A DNA stretch of 64,000 bases from Cumulibacter soli (GCF_004382795.1 NZ_SMSG01000001.1:558001-622000); one strand, 5' to 3'. Positions 52,980-61,555 are shown, counted from the stretch's first letter. Notes: a model not told the origin generated them from the letters alone. Program-made: numbers and translations.

Positions 52980-53894
52980 GTGGGGCTCACCGAACAAAAC
53001 GATCTGCTGCTGCCCGGTCCGTGGACGCACCGCGACATCACTGCGAACGGCGTACGGCTGCACATCGCCGAAGCCGGCAGCGGTCCCCTCGTCGTCCTGC
53101 TGCCCGGATTTCCGGAGATCTGGTGGGCGTGGCGGCATCAAATCCCCGCGCTCGCGGGCGCCGGTTATCGCGTTGTCGCTGTCGATCTGCGCGGCACCGG
53201 CTCCAGCGATAAGCCGCCGCGCCCGTACGACCCAGTCACGACCGCCGGCGATATCGCGGGTTTGGTGCGTGCGTTGGGTCAGTCCCACGCGTTCCTCGTC
53301 GGGCAAGATCTCGGCGGCATGATCGCGTGGACGACCGCGGCACTACACCCCGGCATCGTCGATGGCCTCGCGGTGCTAGGCGCGGCGCATCCACGACGCT
53401 GGCGCCGGGAAATCGTTCGCTCGCAGGCGCAGCGACGCGGCTCGGCGCACGTATTCAACAGCCAGTTGCCGCGACTGCCCGAGGCACGACTGACCCGCGA
53501 TGACGCCGCCGAGGTACGGCGCTTGATGCGCTCATGGAGCGGGCCGTGGCGCGACACCGACGACTTTCGGGCCGCAACTGCGATCTACCGCAGCGCGATG
53601 CAGGTGCCGCAGGCGGCGTACGGCTGTGCGGAGTACTCGCGCTGGCAGGTTCGTTCCCTGCTGCGCCCGGATGGTTACGCGTTCCAGCAGTCGATGGCGC
53701 GGCAGTTGCAGTGCCCGGTTCTGCAGATTCACGGCGACGCGGACACCTGTGTCTTGCCCCAGACGGCGCACGGTTCCGAGGCGTACGTCGCCGGCAGGTA
53801 CGAGTGGCTGTTGGTGGAGGGTTGCGGGCACTTTCCCGCCGAGGAGCACCCCGATCTGGTAACCGCCGCGCTGCTGAACTTCCTCGCCGGCTGA
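52980..53894 (+). CDS. Epoxide-hydrolase-like alpha/beta hydrolase
   Basis: This protein of about 304 residues is like EphE (Rv3670). It shows LPGFPEIWWAWRHQIPALA (the HGFPE-type oxyanion motif with Pro for His), VDLRGTGSSDKPPRPYD, and a nucleophile Asp in the elbow VGQDLGGMIAW. An acidic residue lies in IHGDADTCV and the catalytic His in EGCGHFPAEEHP. An aspartate nucleophile fits epoxide hydrolases or dehalogenases. GTG 52980 is the likely start; the frame back to 52935 overlaps the holin-X gene. Confidence 0.86.
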   Translation: MGLTEQNDLLLPGPWTHRDITANGVRLHIAEAGSGPLVVLLPGFPEIWWAWRHQIPALAGAGYRVVAVDLRGTGSSDKPPRPYDPVTTAGDIAGLVRALGQSHAFLVGQDLGGMIAWTTAALHPGIVDGLAVLGAAHPRRWRREIVRSQAQRRGSAHVFNSQLPRLPEARLTRDDAAEVRRLMRSWSGPWRDTDDFRAATAIYRSAMQVPQAAYGCAEYSRWQVRSLLRPDGYAFQQSMARQLQCPVLQIHGDADTCVLPQTAHGSEAYVAGRYEWLLVEGCGHFPAEEHPDLVTAALLNFLAG

Positions 53895-53923
53895 CTCCCC
53901 GGCCCGCACACGTCCAAGCCGGT

Positions 53924-54039
53924 CCGCCGATGACCAAGGGGCCGCCGATGACCGAAGGGGCGGTGCCGTCGATGACCAAGAGGCGGACGCCGTGGTGGGC
54001 GACTGACCGGACGGTAGCCGTCGATGACCAAACCGGCGG
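53924..54039. repeat. Degenerate repeats of a CCGCCGATGACCAAGG-like unit
   Basis: Four related units lie in the gap between the epoxide-hydrolase and marP genes: 53924-53941, 53942-53960, 53965-53985 and 54017-54039. Each has C(G/C)(C/T)CGATGACC(A/G)A followed by a G- or CGG-rich stretch. The first two are adjacent. No gene is present in this 156-base gap. Confidence 0.65.
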
Positions 54040-54050
54040 TGCTTGGCCAG

Positions 54051-55241
54051 TTACTCGTAGCAGTCGCCGGTGACGACGTTCGTGTCCTTATTCTCGCCAG
54101 CCGCGAGCGCCTCGTCGATCTGATCGACGCTCAGCGCGTAGCCGACGTCGGCCTCGTCTACGGCCGCGGCGAACACCAACCCGACGACTTCTCCGTCCAG
54201 ATCCAGCAGCGGACCGCCCGAGTTCCCGCCGACGACTGTGCCGCGCAACGCCACCACTTCCCGAGTGATCGTCGAGGTGTTCCGGAAGTTCGGACCAGAG
54301 ATATCCCCGGTGGTGCGTACCTTCGCGGCGCCGAGCGTCATCGGGCCTCCTCCCGGGTATCCGGCAACAACGACATCGGCACCAGAATCCGGCGCTACCG
54401 CGTCCACCGGTAGTGCCGGCAACCCCAGCCCATCGACCTTCAAGATCGCAACGTCGATCCCTTCGTCGGCGTACACGACGCTCGCGTCGTACGTCTGCGA
54501 AGCGGTCTGAATCGACATGGACGACGTACCAGCGACGACGTGCGCGTTCGTCACCACGCGATCGGCGGCGTACACGAAGCCCGACCCGTTGATCTGTCGA
54601 CTGCATTGCGGCGCATCCCCGATCACCTTGACCACCGAGCCACTCGCGGTCAGTACCTCCGGATCCTGAATGGCTCCGGTGTTCGGCGCACCGACGTCGG
54701 CGACGTCGGTCTGCTGCAGCGGGGCGAGTACGTCGGGCAGTCCCTGGTCGGCGAGCGCAGCCTCGATCGCGTCGTACGCCGTGCGTGCACCATCGGGCAT
54801 GATCGAGTCGATGACCGGCAGGATCGATGATCCTCGTACGGTCTTGGCGACGCCCGGCAACGCTGACGCGGCCAACGGCAAGGCGAGGGTCCACACGAAC
54901 AGGATGGCGACGAGCGCTGACACGACACCGCCGGCAGCGCGGTCGACGCCGATCGCGGCGCGCTTTCGGACCCGTTTACGTAGCCGCTCGCCGATCAGCA
55001 TGCCGCTGACGTATCCCACGTTCGCCAACAGCACGATCAGCCCCACCACTACCGCGATACGTGGACCGGAGTCTGCAATCTGCTTGCCCAGGTACGAGAC
55101 GATCGGGATAGAGACGGCGATGCCGAGCACGAGACCCACGAGCGAGGACCCCGCCTTCAACAGCCCACTGCGAAAGCCCACGGCCGTCATCGCGACGATG
55201 ATCACGACGATCGCGATATCGACGAGCACGCTGACGTTCAC
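54051..55241 (-). CDS. marP: MarP-like membrane serine protease
   Basis: This 396-residue protein corresponds to Rv3671c, which keeps mycobacterial cytoplasm neutral in acid. Residues 1-150 form a CvpA-like domain with four transmembrane helices (AIVVIIVAMTAVGFRSGLL and others). The trypsin-like protease domain follows, with the triad His in VVTNAHVVAG, Asp in GIDVAILKVDGLG and Ser in VVGGNSGGPLLD. Two cysteines (PQCSRQI and the penultimate VTGDCYE) fit the disulfide of the family. It overlaps the upstream cupredoxin gene by four bases. Confidence 0.92.
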   Translation of the reverse strand: MNVSVLVDIAIVVIIVAMTAVGFRSGLLKAGSSLVGLVLGIAVSIPIVSYLGKQIADSGPRIAVVVGLIVLLANVGYVSGMLIGERLRKRVRKRAAIGVDRAAGGVVSALVAILFVWTLALPLAASALPGVAKTVRGSSILPVIDSIMPDGARTAYDAIEAALADQGLPDVLAPLQQTDVADVGAPNTGAIQDPEVLTASGSVVKVIGDAPQCSRQINGSGFVYAADRVVTNAHVVAGTSSMSIQTASQTYDASVVYADEGIDVAILKVDGLGLPALPVDAVAPDSGADVVVAGYPGGGPMTLGAAKVRTTGDISGPNFRNTSTITREVVALRGTVVGGNSGGPLLDLDGEVVGLVFAAAVDEADVGYALSVDQIDEALAAGENKDTNVVTGDCYE

Positions 55242-55705
55242 GGCGCCTCGACCGTCAGCGTCCCTCGCTGGCCAAGCTGTTCGTGGAACGTGCAGAAGAA
55301 CTGGTATTCGCCGGGATTCGCGATCGAGAATGCAATCGACTTGGTCTCCCCTGGGTTGATGAAGGGGATCTCCTCGTCGGGGCCGTCGGGCTTGAATGCG
55401 AGGCTGTGCGTGACTGCCTGCGACGTGTTCGTCATATCGATCCGGATTTTGCCGGTGTGCACGTGCGGGGATTCCGGGTTGAAGCGGTAGTCCTCGGTTT
55501 CGCGCAGATCGACGACCTGAGTGCCGTCCTCCTCGACGGTGACTGCGTCGGACGGCGCGGACTCATCGGGTTCTTCGGCGCTGTCGCTACAGGCCGCCAC
55601 CATCAGGAGCACGGCACACCCGGCCGCCACCGTCCGCGTGGCCCGCCGCGCCGGAACGACACGGCTCGCGACAGCGCGGCTCGCGACAGCGCGTCGAGCC
55701 CTCAC
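55238..55705 (-). CDS. Cupredoxin-like lipoprotein
   Basis: This protein of about 155 residues has a lipoprotein signal ending MVAAC. A plastocyanin-like beta-domain follows (GKIRIDMTNTSQAVTHSLAF, then PGEYQFFCTFHEQLGQRGTL). The likely copper ligands are His in THSLAF, Cys and His in FFCTFH; the usual axial Met is absent. The start is GTG 55705, which overlaps the NUDIX stop as GTGA. Its first codons hold a short tandem repeat encoding RAVASRAVASR. It is an insertion between the mycobacterial marP and Rv3672c equivalents. Confidence 0.83.
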   Translation of the reverse strand: MRARRAVASRAVASRVVPARRATRTVAAGCAVLLMVAACSDSAEEPDESAPSDAVTVEEDGTQVVDLRETEDYRFNPESPHVHTGKIRIDMTNTSQAVTHSLAFKPDGPDEEIPFINPGETKSIAFSIANPGEYQFFCTFHEQLGQRGTLTVEAP

Positions 55706-56391
55706 CGCCGGAACCGATCCGGCAACGGAATGGTGCGGCGTTTGTCCCACTCACGGGAGAAGCCACCGAGTCGCAGCACACTGTCGATCACGTTCGCGGT
55801 GAATCCCCACACGAACAGCCCATCGACGATGAACGCCGGCCCTCGGTAACCGTTCGGGGCGGTCACGGTGTACCGCAGGTCAGGATCGGCGAGGGTCGGC
55901 AGCGGAACTCGGGCGGCTCGCTCGACTTCGGCGTCGCTGAGCTGCCCTAGTTGGTAATCGTCGGCAGCCGTGCCGATGATCGGCGCCACCGCAAACTGCC
56001 GCGCCGGGATGTACAGGTCGGGCATCCGGCCGTGGATCGAAATGGTCGCTGGATCGATCCCCACCTCTTCGTGGGTCTCGCGCAGCGCAGCGGCGTACTC
56101 GTTAGCGTCGTCCGGATCGATCGACCCGCCCGGAAACGACACCTGGCCAGGTTGGCTACGCATCGTGGCGGACCGCTCGGTCAACAGCACGTCGGGCCCG
56201 TCGACCCCGCGAGCCATCAGGATCAGGACGGCGGAGCGCCGAACTTCAGTGCCGGGCGGCGGCTGAAAGCGATGAATGTCGTCGGCAGTGGCACGGTCGA
56301 TCCGCAGCAGCAGTTCGCGCAGGTAGTCGGGCGGCGGATCGAAACCGACGTCGCCCGGAATCACCACATGTTCGCGCGCGTGGCCGCTCAC
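55702..56391 (-). CDS. NUDIX hydrolase, CoA-pyrophosphatase type
   Basis: This 229-residue protein is like Rv3672c. The region around the NUDIX box is FPGGSIDPDD followed by AALRETHEEVGIDP, as in CoA pyrophosphatases (NudL group), with QPGQVSFPGGSID just ahead. It would hydrolyse CoA or related nucleotides. It is coupled at both ends to the tlpA-like and cupredoxin genes by four-base overlaps. Confidence 0.88.
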   Translation of the reverse strand: MSGHAREHVVIPGDVGFDPPPDYLRELLLRIDRATADDIHRFQPPPGTEVRRSAVLILMARGVDGPDVLLTERSATMRSQPGQVSFPGGSIDPDDANEYAAALRETHEEVGIDPATISIHGRMPDLYIPARQFAVAPIIGTAADDYQLGQLSDAEVERAARVPLPTLADPDLRYTVTAPNGYRGPAFIVDGLFVWGFTANVIDSVLRLGGFSREWDKRRTIPLPDRFRR

Positions 56392-56978
56392 AGCGACACC
56401 GCCAGGTACTTCTCGACGTCCGCCGCGAGATCTTCGACGCTCTTGTACGGACCGATATGCCGATACGCGATGGTCCCCTCATCGTCGAGCAGGATCGTCG
56501 CAGGCAAGGCCACGAATCCCTCTGCGGTAAGCACTTGACCCTCGAAATCGACCACGCTGGGGAACGTCACATTCATCTCGGCGGCGTACGCCGTGGCCTG
56601 ACTCCGGGCGTTCTGCGTGACGACACCGAGCACATCTACCTCCCCGTCCCCCAACGCTGCGAACTCATCCAGGATCGGCATCTCTTCAAGGCACGGGCCA
56701 CACCAGGACGCCCACAAGTTGACGACGGTCGGACGCGGCGGGACGCCGGCGATCGCAACGGGCTCGCCCCCCGATCCCAGGCACTCGAGCGTGACGTCCG
56801 GCAACTTGTCATCGGTTGCCTCGCCCGATGGCGCTTCGAATGTCGGGCAGTCAACGGTGAAATCGGACTGTGGTGCCGTGCCAGCCGTTGCCTTGGCTTC
56901 ATCGGCGTCAGGACTCCCTGATCCACAGGCGGTCAATAGAACGAGCCCCACGCTGGCGCTCAGCCGTCGAATCCACAC
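56388..56978 (-). CDS. TlpA-like thiol-disulfide oxidoreductase lipoprotein
   Basis: This protein of about 196 residues has a lipobox-type signal (LVLLTAC) and a thioredoxin fold with WASWCGPCLEEMPILDEF (active-site CGPC) and the cis-Pro in VALPATILLDDEG. An extra Cys pair (VDCPTFE, TLECLGSG) lies before the fold. It corresponds to Rv3673c and should act outside the membrane in disulfide exchange. GTG 56978 (VWIRRLSASVGL) gives the best signal peptide; ATG 57023 is an alternative. Confidence 0.86.
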   Translation of the reverse strand: MWIRRLSASVGLVLLTACGSGSPDADEAKATAGTAPQSDFTVDCPTFEAPSGEATDDKLPDVTLECLGSGGEPVAIAGVPPRPTVVNLWASWCGPCLEEMPILDEFAALGDGEVDVLGVVTQNARSQATAYAAEMNVTFPSVVDFEGQVLTAEGFVALPATILLDDEGTIAYRHIGPYKSVEDLAADVEKYLAVSL

Positions 56979-57110
56979 CCGACCAAGGTTACCCGCGCCG
57001 CGGGTTCTCGCCGGAGCGCGCATACCAAGCCGCGAATTGACGCCCAATCTGAGGCAGAGCGTGCGCCTGAAGCAGCGCGGACCCGGCAGACGAGGGGTGC
57101 GCGCCTGCGC

Positions 57111-57175
57111 AACACGCAGCGTGAGCGGTCACTTGTCCACGTATGGACGACAACATGTCGCTGGCGCTGCGTTTT
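57111..57175. terminator. Imperfect palindrome at the end of nth
   Basis: ACGCAGCG near 57113-57121 pairs with CGCTGCGT at the other end. Further interrupted pairing (AGCG/CGCT) lies inside, with an inner GTCCACGTATGGAC hairpin. The right arm overlaps the nth TAA stop. On the minus strand it would follow nth directly and may end or pace the message. Its ends match the palindromes at 12223 and 22513. Confidence 0.45.
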
Positions 57176-57983
57176 AGCGGAAGTCAGCCGCCGTCTTCAC
57201 CAACTTCTCCGCCTCGTCGAACCCGGTCGGGCCAGCGCCGTACGCCGGACACAACGCGGCGATTCCGCAGGCGCCGCAGGCTGGCTTACGCGCATGGCAG
57301 ACCCGCCGGCCATGGAAAATCACCCGGTGGCTGTACATAGTCCACTCTTTCTTAGGGATCAGCTCGCCGATCGCGTGCTCAACCTTCACCGGGTCTTCCA
57401 GATCGGTCAGGCCCCAACGCCGCACCAGCCGCCCGAAATGCGTATCGACCGTCAGCCCGGGAACCCCGAACGCATTGCCGAGGACGACGTTTGCGGTCTT
57501 GCGGCCCATGCCGGGCAGTTTCACCAGGTCCTCCAGTCGCCGCGGCACCTCACCGTCGTGCCGTTCCAGTAGCTCCTGGCCGAGCCCGATCAGCGAGTTG
57601 GTCTTGTTGCGGAAGAATCCGGTGCTGCGGATCATCTCTTGGAGTTCGGTGGGATCAGCGCCGGCGTACGCCGCAGCGTCGGGGTATTTCGCGAACAGCG
57701 CGGGCGTCACCTGATTAACCCGCTTGTCGGTGCACTGCGCCGACAAGATCGTGGCGACCGACAGTTCCAGCGGCGTGCGGAAGTCCAGTTCGCAGTGCGC
57801 GTCGGGATAGATCTCGGCAAGTTCGCGGTTGATCGTGCGGGCGCGTCGCGTGCGCCCACGTGGTGTTTCGGCGGCCCATTGCTTCGCGCTTTTACGGCGC
57901 GGTGCGGCAGGCCGCACGACGGGCTGATCGACGGGCTGGGTGTCCTCGGGCGCAGTCACACCGCTCAGCCTAGAACCTGGCAC
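57174..57983 (-). CDS. nth: Endonuclease III
   Basis: This 269-residue base-excision-repair glycosylase/AP lyase (Rv3674c) carries the catalytic Lys region [19 protein letters not shown] and the helix-hairpin-helix [20 protein letters not shown] with Asp in TVDTHFGRL. The C-terminal iron-sulfur cluster is [17 protein letters not shown]. An N-terminal basic extension of about 45 residues is longer than in E. coli Nth. GTG 57959 is an alternative start. Confidence 0.93.
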   Translation of the reverse strand: MPGSRLSGVTAPEDTQPVDQPVVRPAAPRRKSAKQWAAETPRGRTRRARTINRELAEIYPDAHCELDFRTPLELSVATILSAQCTDKRVNQVTPALFAKYPDAAAYAGADPTELQEMIRSTGFFRNKTNSLIGLGQELLERHDGEVPRRLEDLVKLPGMGRKTANVVLGNAFGVPGLTVDTHFGRLVRRWGLTDLEDPVKVEHAIGELIPKKEWTMYSHRVIFHGRRVCHARKPACGACGIAALCPAYGAGPTGFDEAEKLVKTAADFR

Positions 57984-58098
57984 TGACGCTTACCCGCCGT
58001 TGACATCAGGTACCCAAAGAGTAAAATTCAACGGTTGATCGGCGAACCTCGGTGCACTAGCGTACGCGCGGCGCACGAATCGCTTGGTCTGCCTGCTG

Positions 58099-58114
58099 TG
58101 TGAACGACTGCACA
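58099..58114. promoter_or_regulatory. Candidate Crp/GlxR-binding site
   Basis: TGTGA-ACGACT-GCACA matches the consensus TGTGA-N6-TCACA in nine of ten half-site positions. It lies about 85-100 bases upstream of the small membrane gene and crp, and about 115 bases from the divergent nth start. It may mediate Crp autoregulation or control of nth. Confidence 0.55.
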
Positions 58115-58199
58115 TGCGGCAAAATGATGGATACAGTTGATCAGGTATCACTGTTCGGCCGACCGCTCGAGGCTGGACAGTCAGGTTGAGGAGGTCCAG

Positions 58200-58433
58200 G
58201 TGGCGGCGCTGCTCGTCGTACTGTTCCCGTTCGGCCTGCTTGTGTTCTTGCTTTTCATGGAGAAGGTCGAAGCGCCACTGCGGCGTTCGAATGATCCGCA
58301 AGAGGTCGAGAGGTTCCTCGACCACGCGAAGCAAGAGGATGTAGACAACATCATCGCGGGCGGACTGCGAAAGGCGATGGACCGCTGGCGCGGTCGCGTC
58401 GCACGACGCAAGTCCCAACCGGACAACGAATAG
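58200..58433 (+). CDS. Small membrane protein upstream of crp
   Basis: This protein of about 77 residues has a single N-terminal transmembrane helix ([20 protein letters not shown]) and a charged cytoplasmic tail ([18 protein letters not shown], ending RKSQPDNE). GTG 58200 has GGAGG six bases upstream, so the frame start at 58137 is not used. It matches the position of the small membrane protein gene Rv3675 next to crp. The role is unknown. Confidence 0.7.
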   Translation: MAALLVVLFPFGLLVFLLFMEKVEAPLRRSNDPQEVERFLDHAKQEDVDNIIAGGLRKAMDRWRGRVARRKSQPDNE

Positions 58434-58482
58434 TCGATATGGCATACGCGGGCACCGAGCCCGCAGCGAATCAGGAGGACAC

Positions 58483-59157
58483 GTGGACGAGGTACTGGCC
58501 CGCGCAGGCTTGTTCCAGGGCGTTGACGAAGAGGCCCAGGAAGCACTTGCGCGATCATTCGAGTTCCTCGATATGGCCCGTGGATCGGTCATCTTCAAAG
58601 AGGGCGAACAGGGCGACAGCTTGTACATCGTGCTCGCTGGCAAGGTGAAAATCGGGCGCAAGTCGGCGGACGGCCGCGAAAACTTGCTGGCAGTCATGGG
58701 ACCGTCCGACCAGTTCGGCGAATTGTCGCTGTTCGATCCAGGCCCGCGCACCTCCACGGCGTCCGCGCTGACCGACGTCCGCGTCGCACGGCTGCCCAAG
58801 GCAGCGCTGCGCCCGTGGCTGACTGATCGCCCCGACCTCGCCGAGCGCCTGCTGCGCGTTATCGCGCGTCGCCTGCGCCGCACGAACAACATCGTCGCCG
58901 ACCTCATCTTCACCGATGTCCCGGGCCGCGTCGCGAAGGCCCTGCTGAACCTGTCGAAGCAGTTCGGACAGGCCGAAGGCGACAACCTGCGCGTGACTCA
59001 CGACCTCACCCAGGAAGAGCTCGCTCAGCTGGTCGGCGCATCGCGCGAGACCGTGAACAAGGCGCTCGCCGACTTCGCTCAGCGTTCCTGGCTGCGCCTG
59101 GAAGGCAAGAGCGTGATCATCCTCGATCGCGAACGCCTGGCCCGTCGCGCCCGCTAA
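58483..59157 (+). CDS. crp: Crp/GlxR-family cAMP-responsive regulator
   Basis: This 224-residue protein is the Rv3676/GlxR type. The cAMP pocket is clear ([19 protein letters not shown], with Glu, Arg, Thr and Ser). A long dimer helix follows, and the C-terminal helix-turn-helix is [20 protein letters not shown]. It is a global regulator of carbon and respiratory genes in actinobacteria. It starts at GTG 58483 with AGGAGG upstream. A terminator lies 14 bases beyond its stop. Confidence 0.93.
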   Translation: MDEVLARAGLFQGVDEEAQEALARSFEFLDMARGSVIFKEGEQGDSLYIVLAGKVKIGRKSADGRENLLAVMGPSDQFGELSLFDPGPRTSTASALTDVRVARLPKAALRPWLTDRPDLAERLLRVIARRLRRTNNIVADLIFTDVPGRVAKALLNLSKQFGQAEGDNLRVTHDLTQEELAQLVGASRETVNKALADFAQRSWLRLEGKSVIILDRERLARRAR

Positions 59158-59170
59158 GTACTCGAAAGAC

Positions 59171-59214
59171 CGGCGGCGTACTCCATGTGGGAGTACGCCG
59201 CCGGGCTTCTTTTC
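59171..59214 (+). terminator. Rho-independent terminator after crp
   Basis: A perfect 14-bp stem (CGGCGGCGTACTCC and its complement, 59171-59184 and 59190-59203) with a five-base loop is followed by GCTTCTTTTC. It ends the crp message. Confidence 0.85.
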
Positions 59215-59256
59215 GCTGCACTTAGGCCCGCGTCATTCTGCTGGACTTAGGCCCGC
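59214..59256. repeat. Duplicated 3' end of the OsmC gene with its stop codon
   Basis: GCTG(C/G)ACTTAGGCCCGCG occurs at 59215-59232 and 59239-59256, a period of 24 bases with one mismatch in 18. On the minus strand the second of these contains the true TAA stop of the osmC-type gene, and the first is a downstream copy of gene end plus stop. Confidence 0.7.
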
Positions 59257-59762
59257 GCAAATGTCACCTCGGGCGCGGCGGCGAGCGTCTGCGCTATCAC
59301 GCAGTAGCGTTCGGTGAGTTCCAGCAGCTTCGTCACTGTCGCATCGTCGGCGTCCGTCGCGAGATCGAATGACAATGCGATGTCGGTGAGGCCGACCGGC
59401 GCGTCCTTGGCGACGCCGAGGGTGCCGCGGGCGTCCCAGGTCCCGGTGACCGTCACCTCTGCCTTGTCGAAGGTGACCCCGAGCGCCGTGGCAACCGAAC
59501 GTAACGTGACGCCCGCGCAGGCGGCGAGCGCGTTCAGCAGTAGGTCCGCGGAGCACGCTTCGCTGCCATCGCCGCCGGTCGCGGGATGCAGTCCCGCCTG
59601 CACGTCGCCGGCCCACGTCGGTACGACGGCCGAGATGGAGTCCTCGAGCAGCGTCGCGGTCACTGAGTTGGTCACCAACGCGGTGGCGGGATCCTCCTTG
59701 TAACGCTCCTTCAGCGGGCGTTGCAACGCTCGTAGCGCGGCCGCATCAAGGGGTTCGGTCAT
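59247..59762 (-). CDS. OsmC family protein
   Basis: This 171-residue protein has the OsmC/Ohr fold: GLHPATGGDGSEACSADLLL contains the first redox Cys in its usual setting (ACSAxxLL), and LNALAACAGVTLRSVA contains the second. With both cysteines present it could reduce organic peroxides or handle thiol adducts. It is the last gene of the sulfur operon, its start overlapping the end of sfnG by four bases. Confidence 0.88.
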   Translation of the reverse strand: MTEPLDAAALRALQRPLKERYKEDPATALVTNSVTATLLEDSISAVVPTWAGDVQAGLHPATGGDGSEACSADLLLNALAACAGVTLRSVATALGVTFDKAEVTVTGTWDARGTLGVAKDAPVGLTDIALSFDLATDADDATVTKLLELTERYCVIAQTLAAAPEVTFARA

Positions 59763-60871
59763 CCGGTTACCTCCACCAGGTCGTCGTCACGGCCGGCCTT
59801 CGCAGCCAGGTCCGCCTCTAGTTCGCGCACCAGCGGAATCACCTGCTGCCCAAACCGCTCGACCTCCTCGCGAATATGCAGGAAGCCGAGCAGCAACAGG
59901 TTAACGCCAGCCTTCTTGTACTCGACAATCCGGCGAGCGACTTGCTCGGGAGTACCGATCAGGCCCGTGCGGAACCCGTCGTTGTACTGCACCAGATCGC
60001 GGAACTCCGAGTTCGCCCACATTCCCTTCTTATCGCGCGTCGCTTGCCCGGCCTGTTTGACGGACTCGCCGAACCCGTGCACCTTCTCGACGTCCGCCTT
60101 GGCGATGATCTCCTCGACGACGGCTTGCGCTTCGGCCTCGCTGTCCCGGACGACGGCGAAGCCGTTCAACGCGAACCGGACGTCGTGTGCGTGCGTGATC
60201 GCTTGGGCCGCGACATCGGCGATCTGCTCGTTCACTCCGTCAAGTGTGTTGCCGTTCATGAAGTACCAGTCGCTCAATCGTGCGGCCATCGCCCGCGCGG
60301 ACGTCGAGTTCCCGCCCTGGAAGATCTCCGGTTGCAACGTCGGTTGCGGGCGGAAGGTGACATCGCGGGTTCGATAGAAGTCGCCGCGGTAGGTGAACCC
60401 CTCCTCAGCCCACAGACCGCGCAGCACCTCGATGAATTCCTCGCTGCGGCGGTAACGCTCCTCGTGCTCGAGCCAGTCGAGACCGAGGTTGGTGTATTCC
60501 TGCTTGAACCAGCCCGAGACGACGTTCAACGCGAGCCGGTTACCGGTCGTCGCCTGCGCGGTCGCGGCGAGTTTGGCGAGGATGTGCGGCGGCCACTGCC
60601 CGGGGTGTACCGCGGCGATCACCTTCAGTCGTTCGGTCGCCGCCAGCAGCGCGAGCGAAAAGCTGACCGATTCGTGCTGGGCGTCGGCGCCGTACGAGGC
60701 GAGGTAGCGCACTTGCGTCAGCGCATAGTCGAATCCGACATGCTCAGCGGCCTGGGCGAGGTCAATGTTGTATTCGGGACTGTGGTTGGTGCGTTGCTCG
60801 ATCGTGGAGACAACAAGTCCACCCGAAACGTTAGGTACCCAGTAGGCGAACTTCAGTGGCTCAGTGGTCAT
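59759..60871 (-). CDS. sfnG: Dimethylsulfone monooxygenase-like flavin enzyme (SfnG)
   Basis: This 370-residue luciferase-like FMNH2-dependent monooxygenase begins LKFAYWVPNVSGGLVVST, characteristic of SfnG. It continues with ATTGNRLALNVVSGWFKQEY, GNSTSARAMAARLSDWYFMN and LIGTPEQVARRIVEYKKAG. SfnG turns dimethylsulfone into methanesulfinate, freeing sulfur for growth when sulfate or cysteine is short. The reduced flavin would come from the reductase encoded just upstream. GGGAAACGA-like purines precede the ATG. Confidence 0.9.
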   Translation of the reverse strand: MTTEPLKFAYWVPNVSGGLVVSTIEQRTNHSPEYNIDLAQAAEHVGFDYALTQVRYLASYGADAQHESVSFSLALLAATERLKVIAAVHPGQWPPHILAKLAATAQATTGNRLALNVVSGWFKQEYTNLGLDWLEHEERYRRSEEFIEVLRGLWAEEGFTYRGDFYRTRDVTFRPQPTLQPEIFQGGNSTSARAMAARLSDWYFMNGNTLDGVNEQIADVAAQAITHAHDVRFALNGFAVVRDSEAEAQAVVEEIIAKADVEKVHGFGESVKQAGQATRDKKGMWANSEFRDLVQYNDGFRTGLIGTPEQVARRIVEYKKAGVNLLLLGFLHIREEVERFGQQVIPLVRELEADLAAKAGRDDDLVEVTG

Positions 60872-60951
60872 GCTCGTTTCCCTTTGCTGATATGTATGGT
60901 TTGTACGATTGATACGGCGGGTCGTGTGACAGCGTCGGCGATCGTGTGACC

Positions 60952-61467
60952 TCAGGCGAGCGCGGCAATGAATCCGCCGCGGTGATGTAAGAGCGGCCGC
61001 GAGGAGCCGATCGCGCCGTCGCGCACGTCCGCGAGCGCGACGACGGATTCGCCGGCATCAAAGAAATCCCGGATCGACAGCACCAGGCGGGCGCACGCGC
61101 CATTGAGGTTCGGCAGGCCACGATCGTCGTAGCGCCAGTCGTCGTTACCGTCGATAGCCGAGGACCCAGACCGCCGGAATTCGGCGGCAACGGCGCCTTG
61201 GCTGGCATCGAGCAGGTGCGCGGCCGCCCAACGGTGCTCCCGCAGCACGGCGAGCGCTGCTGAGTCGGCCGGCAGGTTGAAACTCACGATCGCCGGCGTG
61301 GTCGATACCGACACCAGCGAAGTCACGGTGAGCCCGATCGGGCCGTGCTCACCGAGCCCGGCGATGACCCACGTCGACGTGGCGGCGCGACGGAAAATGG
61401 ACTGGACGTGCGCGGCCTTGACGTCGCCCGAGCGAACGTCGGAGGCAGAGCTGCAGGAAAAGCACAT
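60952..61467 (-). CDS. Flavin reductase domain protein, partner of SfnG
   Basis: This 171-residue FMN reductase-like split-barrel protein contains SIFRRAATSTWVIAGLGEHG, GLTVTSLVSVSTTPAIVSFN and GACARLVLSIRDFFDAGES. It would supply FMNH2 to the SfnG-type monooxygenase, 80 bases downstream. The N-terminus, MCFSCSSAS, has two cysteines in the first five residues. It follows a terminator hairpin by 24 bases, so it is the first gene controlled by the upstream leader. Confidence 0.85.
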   Translation of the reverse strand: MCFSCSSASDVRSGDVKAAHVQSIFRRAATSTWVIAGLGEHGPIGLTVTSLVSVSTTPAIVSFNLPADSAALAVLREHRWAAAHLLDASQGAVAAEFRRSGSSAIDGNDDWRYDDRGLPNLNGACARLVLSIRDFFDAGESVVALADVRDGAIGSSRPLLHHRGGFIAALA

Positions 61468-61490
61468 GGTACGAAAGCCTTGTCTCGGTC

Positions 61491-61520
61491 AAAAGGCGGT
61501 TCGCCAAACGATGAACCGCC
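61491..61520 (-). terminator. Intrinsic terminator in the sulfur-operon leader (attenuator)
   Basis: On the minus strand a perfect 8-bp stem GGCGGTTC/GAACCGCC with a ten-base loop is followed directly by TTTT (61491-61494). It lies after the leader peptide and 24 bases before the first structural gene. This is where a terminator must lie for transcription attenuation. Confidence 0.75.
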
Positions 61521-61555
61521 GTACGACGGCCCGATGAATCGTTGACGTGAGTGAT

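Noticed and set aside
57990-58985. 331-codon minus-strand ORF opposite crp
   Set aside because: Most of it is antisense to crp and not protein-like. Only the short end near 57990 resembles SfnG, and that is reported separately.
59876-60949. 357-codon plus-strand ORF opposite sfnG
   Set aside because: Antisense shadow of a well-conserved monooxygenase; no ribosome site and no recognisable motif.
60920-60952. Pair of TCGTGTGAC direct repeats as a Crp site
   Set aside because: The TGTGA halves are in direct, not inverted, orientation and 20 bases apart, unlike Crp sites.
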